A stretch of DNA of 64,000 nt from Epiperipatus broadwayi (taxonomy: Eukaryota > Onychophora > Udeonychophora > Euonychophora > Peripatidae): positions 188,001 through 252,000 of the forward strand of contig JAQFVV010006651.1 of NCBI GenBank assembly GCA_028023455.1. Reading direction: 5' to 3'. Both the position numbers and the translations under genes were made by a program. Below are positions 27,201 through 39,246 of the stretch, one piece after another. The notes beneath the pieces were generated by a model. That model did no database searches. It had not been told where the DNA came from and worked only from the letters and a program-made list of their open reading frames with translations. Each line of letters starts with the position of its first letter. Position 1 is the stretch's first letter.

Positions 27201-27949
27201 TTCATTTCTAAAGAACATTTTTAAATCTCTTTTTTTCACTTGGTAGTTGTAATGGTTGTACTCATTTAGTAACGATGGCTATACATGTCCATATGTATGT
27301 AAGTGTACTTGCAACTATACATGGATATATAAAAAATTTATATGTATTTTTAATATTATCAAATATTTCATAAATATGCATGTAAAGATTTTGATTATAA
27401 ATTTGCTCAAAACATTTAATGTTTTCATTTATATTATTTAAAAAAATCACTAAACAGTGTTTATTTTTTAGTATATAATTTTTTTCCCGATAATTTAATT
27501 ATCAAGAAAATATTATAAAAGAATATGTTCAGAGGTTGTATTAAATTATACAATTCTGATACTGTAATCATAGATTTAATAATCGTTAACTTTGTGATTC
27601 ATTGTTTGTTTCTGGCTACCTCTATATAGATTAATGGCTTCATAATTTTATTTATGAAAAATATTTTCACAACAATCACAAGTTCTCCACTACAATAATG
27701 ATTGATCAAATCCTACTGACTATTCTATTAAATCTGGAAAAAGAAATTTGTTTGAAAATTCATAAAAAGTCCATCTTATGCCATATTATTTTAATTATAG
27801 ATTTATGATTTTTAAAGTCATGAAACTATATCTTGAGTTATAGACAAGTCTAATCTATTTAATAGCTTTTTATATATTTTCTGTGAGGCAACATATCTTC
27901 TGATAAAGGCATATGTGCAAGTTTAGAAAATGACTACAAAGAATTGGAC

Positions 27950-29140
27950 TTAAGTGCCAGTAATATTTTTCATGATGATATTTAATATCCAAAAATTTAG
28001 TATGGGCACTTTTTCTTCAAAAAGGAAACAATGTTCATCAGTAGAATACGTTAGTGCTAAAGAAGCTATATCTAAACCCATTGCAATACTATGTTTGGTT
28101 ATCCTGGTCAACTTTTTGAGATTATTCCTAAAAATTATTTTAGATCAAATTTAAGATAGATGAAGAAAATAAAATTAGGTTATAATACAAGTTTGTTCCT
28201 AATTAGTATGAAATAAGATTGTATTTGAGTTTATTGTTATGAAAAGAGATTGTATTTGAGTTTATTGTTATGAAAAGTTATATTCAGAATAAAAGACATT
28301 TTTCTTTATTTAGATGAAAAGTTGATTATACTATTTTTATTGAATTAAAAGTAACCTCCTATTTTTGAAAAAGATATCCAAATTCCTCATATAGTTTTGG
28401 GAAACTTTTCAATTTCTAGAAAATATTACTTTTGTGGAATCAACATAATATGTGCATAGATAACTTCCAGCTAATTGTATCTGGAAGATCATTGATGAAT
28501 ATGTTAAATAAAGTAGATGAAAGAACTGGAATCTGTTATAAATAGTTCTTTAAATTTTTGTATTTCTATGACTGCCATTGAGTATCACTTGAATTTTCAT
28601 CTTTGAAAGCATTTTGTCAAATATATTGATAATTTTCCTGTACTTAAGAATGTTAAATATTTTAGATGAAAACCCATTTTTCCAAACAGAATAATAAGCT
28701 GAGAATAAATTAATAAAAATTGCACCAGTTTTTAATTTATTTTGACAATCTTTATCATTATGAGTGGATAAACATAAAACTTATTCATAGCAGGTTTTAC
28801 TGGTATAACCTGTTTTAAATATTGGCAAAATTTTTGTTAATATATCTTTCAAATAGCTTATAGAGAACACATAATAATAATACCCATTTTCTTGAATAAT
28901 TGTTGGTATTTATTTGGTTTTTAGGAGTACTCTAGTTTTGCTTTTATGTCAAATTTCGAGAATATCTTCTGCATCAATAATGACGCTGAGCAATTTTGTC
29001 AACCAGGTTCTAATATTTTTTAAAAATTCTGGAAATATGCTATTTTTTTCTGGGCCTTCTTTTTTTATTCTATCAGTCTTGCATTTAAAAATCTGATATA
29101 TAAAATTAGTAATCTCACTAGCACTGACAGTAATCATTTG
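27950..29140 (-). pseudogene. Decayed LINE reverse transcriptase, minus strand
   Basis: The frame at 28,949-29,137 reads EITNFIYQIFKCKTDRIKKE ... ending LLSVIIDAEDILE, which resembles the start of a LINE RT ('xITxLxxxIWxxExxPxxW...ISLLSVxxKxLExI'). Downstream, at about 28,520-28,680, a degenerate 'KIINIFDKMLSKMKIQVILNG' fits the stretch before the 'GVRQG' motif, which is lost. Several stops follow. It is probably a different copy or family from the plus-strand relic just upstream. Confidence 0.5.
28217..28278 (+). repeat. Tandem duplication, 2 x 31 bp
   Basis: Two adjacent copies of a unit starting AGATTGTATTTGAGTTTATT and ending TATGAAAAG. They are identical by eye, so the duplication is young. 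Confidence 0.8.
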
Positions 29141-29885
29141 TAGAGATTCTTAACCATTATTGATTTATCTACATTCATTATAGGTTCTGAACTGGTCTCA
29201 AAAGTGATTTAATCAGATACTGATAAACTTATCATTGAATAATGAAAACATTTTAATATTGATTGGAATAAAAAATTGTGAATAAATAGTACTTTGTAAT
29301 AATTTTGATTATTTAAAAAAAACTCATTCTGTGATATACTATTGACCTGAATATTATAAATAAAAATGGTGCTTACCATTTTTCAGACTTCTAAAAAATT
29401 AATGAAGATGTCGTTTGTCAGTGTTGTGATGTTATACGTAAAAATAGATCATGGATTAATTCCAGTCTGTGAAAGACAATTGTTAAAACTATATCACAGT
29501 TTTTATAGTTAAAATATCAACACCCGTATGATTGATTGAGATTTCTTTTACTCTCCAATTAAAAAAAAATAGCCTAATGACCATGGAAATCTATATAATT
29601 AGAAGTTATCTACCTGATAAATTTCTCAGCTGCACGCAAAAAAATATTTTTTAAATTTCCACTTCTATTAAATGCTAGATTATAAGTGTAATAGGTAAAT
29701 GCATTTCGCTTTACTCATTTCTATGATTTTTTTCTAATATTTAGAATTCACAAAGAACGATTAATATTTTAAAACATGGATTGAATTTATCTTTTATTGG
29801 GTATAAAATCAATTTACTATTGGGATGTACATGTGATTGAGAAGTAAACGAACCATTAATTATGAAAATTAATCATGAATAAGTC

Positions 29886-30103
29886 TATTATTTCCTTTAC
29901 AAATTAATCTTCGCGAAATATTGTGATTTACAACGAGTTAATATTCCAATTGTTATACTGGAAATATATCAACTAATGTAAAGTATGCGCTTAATAAATA
30001 ATCATAACTTTACATTAGTTTATATATTTCCATTATAAAGATCCTAATATTAACTCGTTGTAAATCACAAGATTTCCCGAAGATTAATTTGTAAAGGAAA
30101 TAG
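29886..30103. repeat. Palindromic repeat, ~97-bp arms
   Basis: The left arm (29,886-29,984) and right arm (30,008-30,103) are inverted copies with a loop of about 23 bp. Landmarks are CTTTACAAATTAATCTTCG against CGAAGATTAATTTGTAAAG, and TTTACAACGAGTTAATATT against its complement near 30,045-30,063. No coding region is present. It is a foldback (MITE-like) candidate. Confidence 0.85.
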
Positions 30104-30199
30104 TGGAGTTTGTAAAGGCAATAGTGAACTTTAAAAGTGAAGAGACGAACAGCTTCAGCTCACAAATCGGGAATTTAGCTTAAAGATAAGACGTCCGTT

Positions 30200-30450
30200 C
30201 TTATCTTTATAAAGTTGCTATCTGTGTCTAGGTTTGAGAGATCCCTCTATAGTAAAAAAAAAAAAAAACATTATTTGACTATTACAAACGTCCAAGCGCA
30301 TATGATAAAGTTCAAAGTCTTTTTCTAAAAGTATTTAAATATATTCTAAAACAAAACTTTTGTTGTGTGAGAAAACATTTTTGAATTATTCTAAGATGTG
30401 TTTGATGATTACTATAATGATTATTTAATTTGTCACCTAGAAAATATTTA
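30200..30450 (+). repeat. Dispersed repeat related to 55,270-55,520
   Basis: 'ctatctgtgtctaggtttga', 'tatttgactattacaaacg' and 'ttattctaagatgtgtttga' all have diverged counterparts in the same order at 55,290-55,480. No function is evident. Confidence 0.5.
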
Positions 30451-32094
30451 TATAGCAGGGGAACTTATAAATATTTCCAAGGCTACATAAAAAGTCATTC
30501 TTTTTTCTTCCTTTACATTTTTTCAAAGCAAATAGCTAGGGAAGAATAAAAAACTAATTTTGGCTGAGGGCTTTAATACCTTCATAAACTATCAATGCAT
30601 CAATGACACCAGGATTAAAATTATCTAATATGAATGAATTATCATACTTGAAGAAAATCAACAACTATAAGCTATTTAGAGCTTTAGAAAATAACATCAT
30701 AAGCAATCTTTCTTTAAAATACATTTAAGAGAACTTTTAATTGATTAGATTTTTTATATTTTGGAGATCTATTATCGAAGAACAAAATAATATGCAATGT
30801 TTTAAAAATAACTTTATCTTTAGAAGACTTATTAATATAGACACATTAATTAATTCTCTAAAAATCTACATCATCAACTACTTTATTCTGGTTCGTTAAA
30901 AGAAGGACCAAGGATCAATGAAGAAGAAAAAAAAAGTGTTTAAACTTGTTAAGAATAATCGTATGTATAAGGTTTTATAAATAAAAAATATTTCAATATT
31001 AGCATTTCTCTTAGGAATTCAATGATGATTTCAAAGAAAATGCATATTATTAGTCAGTTTAGTTATAATAATATTGACCTTACATGTGTATGTTTTCCTT
31101 GCATACACTGATATTTTCTTGTGTGCATGTATTAAATAAATAGGTACGAATGATCACTTATAAATTTGGTTGTTTAAAATTTTTATATTTAGCTATTAAT
31201 TTATTTATTTTAAAATATAGTATGTTTTAATAATTTTAGAAGGGATTTATTTAGGCTATAAATATATTATGGTCTTTATTTTTGTGGCAGTTATTTAAGA
31301 AATATCTCATAGATAAGATTATGTTCTTTTATGATATTTTGATGTAGTCATGTAAATACATGTATTCTTTTAAGATACTGTAAATAATTTGAACAATTTT
31401 TATGCTCATAATAGTAAGGTCAACCTTGTTAAACATCATATGGTTACATACAAATACACCCAAGCAACAGCATATAATTTATTTTGCAAATTTATTCTCT
31501 TGGCTGAAATAATTTTATTATTTGTAAATTAATAAAAGATATTGCACTGTTTATTTATTATTTATTTTTCAAATAAACGAACTCATTCTATTTATTAATT
31601 TGAATTTGTATTTTTAATGTTGATTATATTTAGTTAAGATTATATTATATTCATCAGCATTGATCATTTTGAACCCTAAGAATAAGAATATTTTAATTTG
31701 TTTATTTATAATTTATGGGGTAAAATAAATAATTGTCCAAGTAAAAGATATTATTTTAGCCATGGTGCATAATAAATATGAATGTACATAAAGGAGATAC
31801 GTATAATATTAATATAAAGATATTTGGTTTAATAACAAAAATATTTGCATAACAATCAATATATTTTGTCTACTTTATTATTATTATTGTTTTGGTTAAA
31901 TTCATTTCAGTCATTATTGATAGTAGATACTTGATTTAGGTGTATTTTAAATGAAAGAAAAAGTAACCTTTGTCAGTCTATGCTGCATTGATGTTTGTAT
32001 TCATCACTTCATGTACTTCACTACCCTATTGTCAAAATCACATATACCATTGCAATATATATATATGATTATGATATAGGTTTTAATAAATGTG
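30451..32094. other. AT-rich region, nothing recognised
   Basis: I see no open frame, repeat partner or structured element here. Confidence 0.35.
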
Positions 32095-32525
32095 TTTAAC
32101 CAGTTCTTATTTATGGATCTGAGACTTGGACACTTAACAGAAGAGCAATACAGAGATTTCAAATTACTTACAGAAGTGTGGAGAGATACATATTAGGAGT
32201 AACAAGAAGAGATTAGAAATGAAATGCCTTAGTAAGAGAATAAACAGGTGTTATTGATATTGTTGAAAGAAATAAGAGAATGAAGTGAAGGTGGACTGAA
32301 TATATTTTTAGAAGAGATGATAATAGATAGACAGTTAAAATCTTTAATGAGATTTCAAGAAATTGTAAAAGACCTAGAAAGAAACCACATGTGAGATGAA
32401 TGGATGAAATAAGGATAGGCCTGGAGCTGAGGTGGAGAAGAACGACTAGAAATCAGAGAAGATAGATTGAATGTGGAGAGACCTTCATCCTGCAGTGGAT
32501 TGATAGTGGCTGAAAATGATAGTGA
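32095..32525 (+). pseudogene. RTE-type LINE, C-terminal tail and 3' end
   Basis: Plus-strand pieces read YGSETWTLNRRAIQRFQITY, then a degenerate 'VERYILGVTRRD', 'RMK.RWTEYIFRRDDNRWTV' and 'RPRKKPHVR.MDEIR'. They end with a 'W.ECGETFILQW' block near 32,470-32,510. This is the characteristic last about 140 residues of RTE ORF2. The copy is truncated at its 5' side just before 32,095 and carries several stops. The following 'gaaaatgatagtgatgata' fits the short simple-repeat tail of RTE elements. Confidence 0.8.
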
Positions 32526-33232
32526 TGATATATATGATTTAATAAAATTTCAACAGTGCCTAATACATAGTTGGAACCAATCAAATCTTTCAGGTTTGCA
32601 GTGTCCTATTTTAACCTTGTTATGAATCCTGAACTATCACTTAATGTAAAATGTTTTAAACCAATATCCATGACTATATATGTTTTTTTTGTTAGAAACC
32701 TCAATTCCAATTGCTGTTAAATATATATATATATTTTCAATTGATGATTTTCATTTAATATCTTCCATTACCCAATATCTTCCCGAATGAATCAATTACA
32801 TAAGTTGGAGATTATCTGTATGTCTTTTAATATATATGTGTGTGCGCATATGTGTGTAACATACAATTATAATAACAATGAATAAAATAATATCTATAAA
32901 TCAATAAGATACCGAAAATCCAATGCATATATATATATATATATATATATATGTATTGAATATACTGTAAAATTAAATGATCCTTAAGATGCATTTCTAG
33001 AATAAACAGTCATCATCAACCCAGATGTCAATCTACACATCTGATGGCTTAGTATTTACCTTTAGTAATCTATTACAATTCAATTTACAACTATAACATT
33101 ATTCGAATAAACCCTTTTTTGGTGATAATGTCTTAAATAAATGTTAAAAATTATTACTTATTGTTTTTTAAATTATAAATCATTATTCATAATGATATAT
33201 AACTTTTTGTAAATTACCATTATTATAGATAA

Positions 33233-33413
33233 AGGGGATTTGGACCCAGACGTTCAAGCTGCCTACAGTCATCTACTCTATCCAGTGTAACCAATACCCA
33301 TGTCCATGTGTATCAGTTATATTGGATAGAGTGGATGACTATAGTCAAGTGTATCGGTTACATTGGATAGAGTGGATGACTGTAGCAGCTTGAAAGTCTG
33401 GATTCAAATTCCT
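33233..33413. repeat. Compound palindrome with an internal tandem copy
   Basis: An outer inverted repeat runs from GGGGATTTGGACCCAGACGT at the left to AGTCTGGATTCAAATTCC at the right. Within it, the right arm is duplicated in tandem: GTGTATC(a/g)GTTA(t/c)ATTGG and the following GATAGAGTGGATGACT occur twice, at about 33,309 and 33,350. The arms carry a B-box-like GATTCAAATTCC, weakly reminiscent of tRNA-derived SINEs. Confidence 0.75.
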
Positions 33414-34468
33414 ATTAATTACATCTAGGTTAAGTATATACATTATACGTGTATTTCAATATCATATTATTGTAATTGTGTATTACATTACAATTGTGTA
33501 CTTATTTTTAAGCAATTTATTCCTATCTTATATTTTTGTCTGCGTATAAAAATTAAAATAAAATAAGTTTTTGTTTTTATTTATTTATTGATTTTTATTA
33601 TTATTTATCATTGATTATTTTTGTAACAACATTTTTTTTATTTAACAAGAAAATATAGTAATTAATAAATATATATTTCAACATAATTTATTTACAAGAC
33701 CCAAATAATTAACAAATATATCTATTTAACTATTTGTTTTAAGATCGTTTGCATAATTAATTTATATTTTTTATAAAGCCACTTTATTTAATTTTTTAGT
33801 TTACTATAATATTTTCTAGCTAAATCAACTCCATATTGATTTGACCTGTACGTTCTTTGATGGAATTTAATCATAGTCATTATTATACTGACTGAAGTAA
33901 AAATGTCTATTAAAAATGTGGTAAAATCTATTTTTTCGTCCATAGAAACCACAATAACATTGATTAATTTCATCTTTATAAGTAAATCATCACAGCCAAT
34001 AACTTGGATTTAAAAATTTTAGTCTTCCTCTAACATTTCTTGTCTTAAAAGTGATCTTTGTCTTGCTTGAAAAGCACTTGAACGAGCTTCGGCCATTGTT
34101 TGAGAGATCAATGATTCTTTTACTCCTGTAATTTCAAACTGCTTTTTTGCATGTAATATTTTTCTCCACAAATTATCTAATGTAGTGTAATTTTGACTGT
34201 TACTATGATTTCCGGAGTCAAAACGAGCAGACCTGAAATAAAAAATTAAATTAATTAATATAATTGTATATGTATATATACATATTTGTTAGTATTTAAT
34301 TATATATATAATAATCTTTTTATTAAGCAAAATATTTAAGTGTAGGTATAATATACATTCATATTTGTACATAAATATATAAACACACCCAAAATATTTA
34401 TATTTAGAATCAAAATAAAATGTGTTTATATTCTATTTGTCTGAAGGTTTGTAATGATGGTATATTAT

Positions 34469-34732
34469 AAGATATGATATGTTGGACTATTTCCATCATT
34501 TATGAGTGAATATTGAATGTATAGAAAATTTTAAACTTTATTTAAACTTTGCAAATACAAACAACTTGTTAGTAATAACACACAAATAGACAATAGACTA
34601 ACCTGTATTGTCTATTTGTGTGTTATTACTAACAAGTTGTTTGTATTTGAAAAGTTTAAATAAAGTTTAAAATTTTCTATATATTCAATATTCACTCATA
34701 AATGATGGAAATAGTCCAACATATCACATCTT
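34469..34732. repeat. Near-perfect palindrome, 127-bp arms, 10-bp loop
   Basis: 34,469-34,595 and 34,606-34,732 are reverse complements with only a few mismatches around the loop GACTAACCTG. TGTTTATATTCTA flanks it on both sides (34,423 and 34,733), possibly a duplicated target, although the left copy lies 34 bp from the arm. It could extrude as a cruciform or form a long RNA hairpin. No ORF is present. Confidence 0.9.
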
Positions 34733-35468
34733 GTTTATATTCTACTTTGGAGTAAAAAACTAGTATACAATTTGAAACTTAAAAGTAGTAGTTTCCACTT
34801 TAATAATGCATCTAAATCAATGTCTTGAAAAGACTGACATATATTACAAGAACATTTTATAGGTAACAAATATTTATGGAAAATAAAGAATATCTCTAAC
34901 TTAATGCACACAGAACTATGAAAACATGTTTTTATTAAATATGAATTTATAATTTAGTTATTAAATAACAAATGAATATATTTCACTATTGCATAATAAG
35001 CAGTTAAAAGTTTTATAATATTAAAAAAACATGAATATTAATTTGTTTACAATAAATATTACTTTCTATTGTTATTTTCATTATAGATTGATATTTTAGA
35101 ATTAGGTGTACATTAAATTAAAGCAAGAAAAGTTAACTAAGATTGTATATTGTCTGCTTGAAAGCAAAACAAATAACTAGACAATAATACTCTATCATTA
35201 TTTAATAGCCCGTTATTTTTTATCAACATTTATTCTAGTAATTGCAGTTTTATAACTACATCATAAATAATTACTCTGTTCTGCACAATGTGGTGTGACA
35301 GAATCTGCTCAAGGTTCATAGATTACAGCTAAGTCCAACACCGAGCAATAAATCACTTGATTGGTTTTTTTTTTTAAGAATTATTTTAACAACTTTGTAA
35401 AATTAAAAATGGACTTCAATTATATAATTGATTTAAGCTAAAATAATATGCAAATTAAAGTTATATAT

Positions 35469-35754
35469 TGTGCCATTACAATTTGGTCACTAGCCAAATT
35501 TATAGTAATGTGCATGTAAGAAAGTGTAAAACAGAATCATCATCACATTTTTATATAATCATAAATGAAGCTGTAGGGCATCCAAGTTCAAACCCTACAA
35601 GGTCCAGTTCTAAAAGCTTTAAACAGAGAAAGAATGGGTCAACAATCACATGCTTTACTTGTTTGTGTGTTGTCATTTAATTTTTTACTTATGATCATTC
35701 TATGGACTACTCAGGTATGGTAATATCTTTTTTTTGATTCTTTATTATGTTACA
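35469..35754 (+). repeat. 5' LTR of the gag-only element
   Basis: It starts TGTGCCATTACAATTTGG and is placed to end at GTTACA (35,754), two bases before the TGG of the primer-binding site, about 286 bp. Positions 35,469-35,672 match 39,628-39,831 with two differences. The remaining 82 bp are supported only by position. A GTTCAAACC stretch near 35,588 resembles a Pol III B box or tRNA T-arm, since it is flanked by GTAGGG/CCCTAC complementary bases. Confidence 0.8.
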
Positions 35755-35755
35755 A

Positions 35756-35774
35756 TGGACACCCAACTGGGGCC
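35756..35774 (+). promoter_or_regulatory. Primer-binding site
   Basis: TGGACACCCAACTGGGGCC begins with TGG directly downstream of the inferred LTR end. It resembles the TGGxxCCCAAC-type sites of Ty3/gypsy elements and retroviruses, and the site at 3,974-3,992 in this window. First-strand cDNA would start here from a tRNA 3' end. I did not identify the tRNA. Confidence 0.7.
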
Positions 35775-37080
35775 TGATATTTTACCATATACCTGAAAAA
35801 GAGAGTCTATAGAATGATAGGAGATGTGTGGTTAAAAATAGAGAAATTTTTTTTAGTAAATTTTTTTTTCAGTAAAAATTTTTTTTTGTCTTACAAAATT
35901 TTCTTGGCCAAACAGTCTTATTTTAGATGATGATGTTTAATATGATTTAATTTTTCATTGATGATGATAAAATGGGTACAGCCATAAAACAGCTTAGTTT
36001 TGTTTTATCAATTTTGAAAATAGAGATGAATATCACAACTTAAGACAAAGGTGAAATAAATAATAGATTTTTTTTTTTTTGTGGAACATTAAAATGATTT
36101 ATTGCCAGATAGGATAGGCACAGTAATAGTGTTGAATTATGGAATAGTAGTCTCATGTGTGTTTGGGGAGTTCATTTTGTAAAAAAGTCTATGATTTTAG
36201 AGGTTTGATTGGATGGTTGATCGTTGGAGTTTGGTTGGTTAGATTGCAGTTTTGATGATGAGTGGAGAGTTTTGTCATTGCCTTGAGAATGCTATGTATT
36301 TCGTGTAACTTATGAATGATCAAACCCATTCACTGCTCCAACCCAATTTATATGTTATCTTTATTTTATCATGAAGCAGTTAACAGCAGACCTGCCATGA
36401 TATCAGCCTATAAGTCTCCAAGAGAGAGAGCACGGTATAGTTTTCCAATCCAGTTATATGTTATTCTTATTTGATCATGAAGCAGTTAACAGTAGTCCTG
36501 CCATGATATCAGCCTATAAGTCTCCAAGAGAGAGAGAGCAAGGTTTTGGTTTTGTAGTCTATAATAAGCAGGGCATTCCTTGATACTTGCCACATAAGAC
36601 TCCAAGAGAGAGAGAGCAAGGCATAGTTTATCTATTTTAGCCCCTAAGACTTAATACATCTTTTATTGCAACAGAGTTTGCTTCATTCAATCAAGGGTTG
36701 TAGTAGCTAATAGTGATCGAATTGGGATGATCTTCTGAGTGCTCGTGATGCATTGTGTGATTATAGTGCTGTGACTGAATTCTTTTATTTATCTCAAGAT
36801 TGTGAACTGCTAGTCATTCTGTGGACTGTCAATATCTGTCGGATTTCTGGGAGAATGGATGAATGTATAATTTGGGCTATTACAGACAGACATGCACTAT
36901 AGATTATTGTTGTGTACTTCATTAAATAAGGATATTAAAATTTTTTTTGTTGTATTTGTAATGCATAATAAGGTGAAAATCAAATCAGTCAGTTGGTCAG
37001 AATAGGTGTCAGACAGGGAGAAGATGTGTGGATTTTTGATGGTCAGGGAAGTACAGATGGGATATATATAGTTTTATAAC
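35775..37080 (+). other. Long leader of the gag-only element
   Basis: About 1.3 kb separate the primer-binding site from the gag ATG. No ORF is visible. It includes T-rich runs (35,845-35,890) and the tandem repeat at 36,340-36,630. The leader would be expected to carry a packaging signal; none can be named from sequence. Confidence 0.6.
36340..36630 (+). repeat. Tandem ~100-bp units in the gag leader
   Basis: Units starting near 36,340 and 36,452 share ATCATGAAGCAGTTAACAG, CCTGCCATGATATCAGCCTA and TAAGTCTCCAAGAGAGAGAG. A third, partial and diverged unit ends with GACTCCAAGAGAGAGAGAGC near 36,600-36,620. Repeated leader segments in retroelements can be packaging or dimerisation elements; that is inference. 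Confidence 0.75.
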
Positions 37081-39246
37081 ATGAGTGAACTAAATTATAG
37101 TATGGAAGAGGTTATGGAAGAGGAAGGTGCCCCAATACCAGGAATCAGTGATCGTTTTCATACTGAAGAAGAGGATGGGGAGGTTTTCTTAAAAACACAA
37201 GAGGAAAGAGAGGAAGTAGAGGAAGATGCCTTTAATGTTAGTAGCAATAATACGGCCTCAAGTGTGGAAGTAGATGAGGAGTCAGAAGTGGGCCAGGCTC
37301 AAATAGCAAAGATGGCACCATCAGACATGGACATGATAATGCAGATGCTCAGAAGTATGAGAGAAGATAGTAAGCAAAGTATGGTAAATCTAGAACAAAA
37401 GATGGAGAATCTAGAACAAAAGATGGAGAAAAATATAGAAGATAGTAAGCAAAGTATGGTAAATCTAGAACAAAAGATGGAGAATCTAGAACAAAAGATG
37501 GAGAAAAATATAGAAGATAGTAAGCAAGGGATGGTAAATCTAGAACAAAAGATAGGTCAATCTGTAGAGAAAACTATAGAAAATTTGAGAGAAGATCTAA
37601 AAGCAAAGATAGATCAATCTATTGAAAACAACAGCCAAATGATCGTAGCCTTGGAAACTAAGATTGAAAAATCCCATATAGAGTACAAGAACAGGTTTAC
37701 TTCATTAGAGGATAGGATAGAAGGAGTTTGTAGATCTATGGAAGAGGCAAAACAGGAGGGTTGTCAGGGACTGCAGTCATTAAAGGCTCAAGTGGAGCAG
37801 TCTATCGAAGAAAATAAAAGAGAGATTGAGTTAGTTAGGAATGAGGTCCATGGTTTGGTCTCCCAATCCATATCAGAATGCATAGAAAAGAATGCCAAAA
37901 TAACTTCTGCAGGAATTCATATTAGATTAGAGGAGGTGATAGCCAAAGTGGACTCATATAAGGAAGCCACTTTGGGCTGTGTAGATCAAACCATCACTAT
38001 GAAAAATAGGTTTAGTGGCTTAGAAAAGGAAATACAAGAATTTAAGGGAAGCATGGCCAATGAGTGTGTACAAATTGACCAAAATCTTAGGAAAGAATTG
38101 GGGAAACAAATGGATAGCTTTAGGGAGGAGATAGTAAAAAGGGACAAATCAAGTTCTTTAGAAGAGGGACCCAGAATGAATCAACATGAATTGGGTGTTA
38201 TGTTGGAGAAGGTTGAGGAGAACCAGAAGGCGTATGTTATGGAGTACATGAACCCCAAGATGGATGATCTCTACCAGAAAATAGGGGAATTAAAAGATCG
38301 TATTAATGTAGGGCTGCAGGATCAGTCAAACCTAAATTCAGGGCAGAGCGATGGTAGCACCAGTCCAGATGACTGTAGGGATAGCTCAGAACAGAGTCAG
38401 TCAGAGAAAAGGATGCCTACTTTAGGTAAAAATCCACAAGTTAAAAAATTAGTAGATAGGGCTGACCATACCAGTAAAGATGAATATAGAGTAGGAGGGT
38501 CAATGACCTCAAATTTAATTAAAATTAAGGCCTTTAGTGGGGAAAGCAGGGAAAACCCCTTAGAGTATCTGTATACATTGGAAGAACTCTTTTCTGTGTG
38601 TAGGTTAAATGAACGGGAAAAGTTGGCCATTGCCTGTAACCATCTTTATGCCTATGCTAAGGAATGGTGGCGGTCCCTGTTTGATAAGCCCACTACCTTT
38701 GGGGATTTTCGTTGTGTTATCTTAGCCTGTTTTTGGAGTGAGGATAGGCAGGACCAGGTGCGCTACCAGATCACTCAGGAAAAGTACGGCAGTACCAAGG
38801 GCAGCTATACACAATTTTTCCGAGGGCAGGCAGTAAAACTGAAAAGTCTGACTGCATTTCCTCTCTCAGAGCACCAGATCCTGAGAATACTCCGACACAA
38901 TCTACCCCGAAACATTGAGCAAATGCTTATTGCTGCTGATTGCCACAGTATAGAGGAAGCATCAGAAATCCTGGATGCTCTAGAAATTTCAGAGCTAGAT
39001 TCAGAGAGTAGGCCCAAGAGCACCAAGGATAGGTATAGTTATAATGTCTCTAGTCTGAATCTAGGTGATCAGACACGTGATCAGAATTTTGGTAGTTATA
39101 GATATAGGAATAATTATAGGGCTAGACCTCCTTATCAATCCTGGGGAGATTCTGGGGATAGTGTTGTGAAGAAAGTAATTCCTAGAGACAAGCAGCCCTC
39201 TACCAGTGGAATTACCACAGTGCTGAAAAAGCCAAAAAAAAAATAA
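37081..39246 (+). CDS. gag: Gag protein of a Ty3/gypsy-like non-autonomous element, 721 aa
   Basis: The ORF runs from ATG at 37,081 to TAA at 39,244-39,246 with no interruption. It has an acidic N-terminus (1-90), then a long heptad-rich coiled-coil region (about 90-410). That region contains 25-residue tandem repeats starting DSKQ at residues 96, 121 and 146. A polar linker (415-470) follows, then a retrotransposon gag (capsid-like) domain at about 480-640 with KAFSGESRENPLEYL, AKEWWRSLF, FWSEDRQDQVRYQI and the QAVKLKSLTAFPLSEHQIL stretch. The C-terminus is basic and ends KKPKKK. No CCHC zinc knuckle or protease motif is present. Gag would assemble particles; the basic tail may bind RNA in place of a knuckle. 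GC content is clearly higher than the surroundings and codon structure looks maintained. A domesticated Gag is an alternative, but the flanking LTRs argue for an element. Confidence 0.9.
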   Translation: MSELNYSMEEVMEEEGAPIPGISDRFHTEEEDGEVFLKTQEEREEVEEDAFNVSSNNTASSVEVDEESEVGQAQIAKMAPSDMDMIMQMLRSMREDSKQSMVNLEQKMENLEQKMEKNIEDSKQSMVNLEQKMENLEQKMEKNIEDSKQGMVNLEQKIGQSVEKTIENLREDLKAKIDQSIENNSQMIVALETKIEKSHIEYKNRFTSLEDRIEGVCRSMEEAKQEGCQGLQSLKAQVEQSIEENKREIELVRNEVHGLVSQSISECIEKNAKITSAGIHIRLEEVIAKVDSYKEATLGCVDQTITMKNRFSGLEKEIQEFKGSMANECVQIDQNLRKELGKQMDSFREEIVKRDKSSSLEEGPRMNQHELGVMLEKVEENQKAYVMEYMNPKMDDLYQKIGELKDRINVGLQDQSNLNSGQSDGSTSPDDCRDSSEQSQSEKRMPTLGKNPQVKKLVDRADHTSKDEYRVGGSMTSNLIKIKAFSGESRENPLEYLYTLEELFSVCRLNEREKLAIACNHLYAYAKEWWRSLFDKPTTFGDFRCVILACFWSEDRQDQVRYQITQEKYGSTKGSYTQFFRGQAVKLKSLTAFPLSEHQILRILRHNLPRNIEQMLIAADCHSIEEASEILDALEISELDSESRPKSTKDRYSYNVSSLNLGDQTRDQNFGSYRYRNNYRARPPYQSWGDSGDSVVKKVIPRDKQPSTSGITTVLKKPKKK
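37366..37545 (+). repeat. 75-bp coding minisatellite in gag
   Basis: Two identical 75-bp units and a third partial unit begin GATAGTAAGCAAAG / GATAGTAAGCAAGG. They keep frame and encode 25-residue coiled-coil repeats. Each unit itself contains a doubled CTAGAACAAAAGATGGAGAA. Length polymorphism between copies would be expected. Confidence 0.9.
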
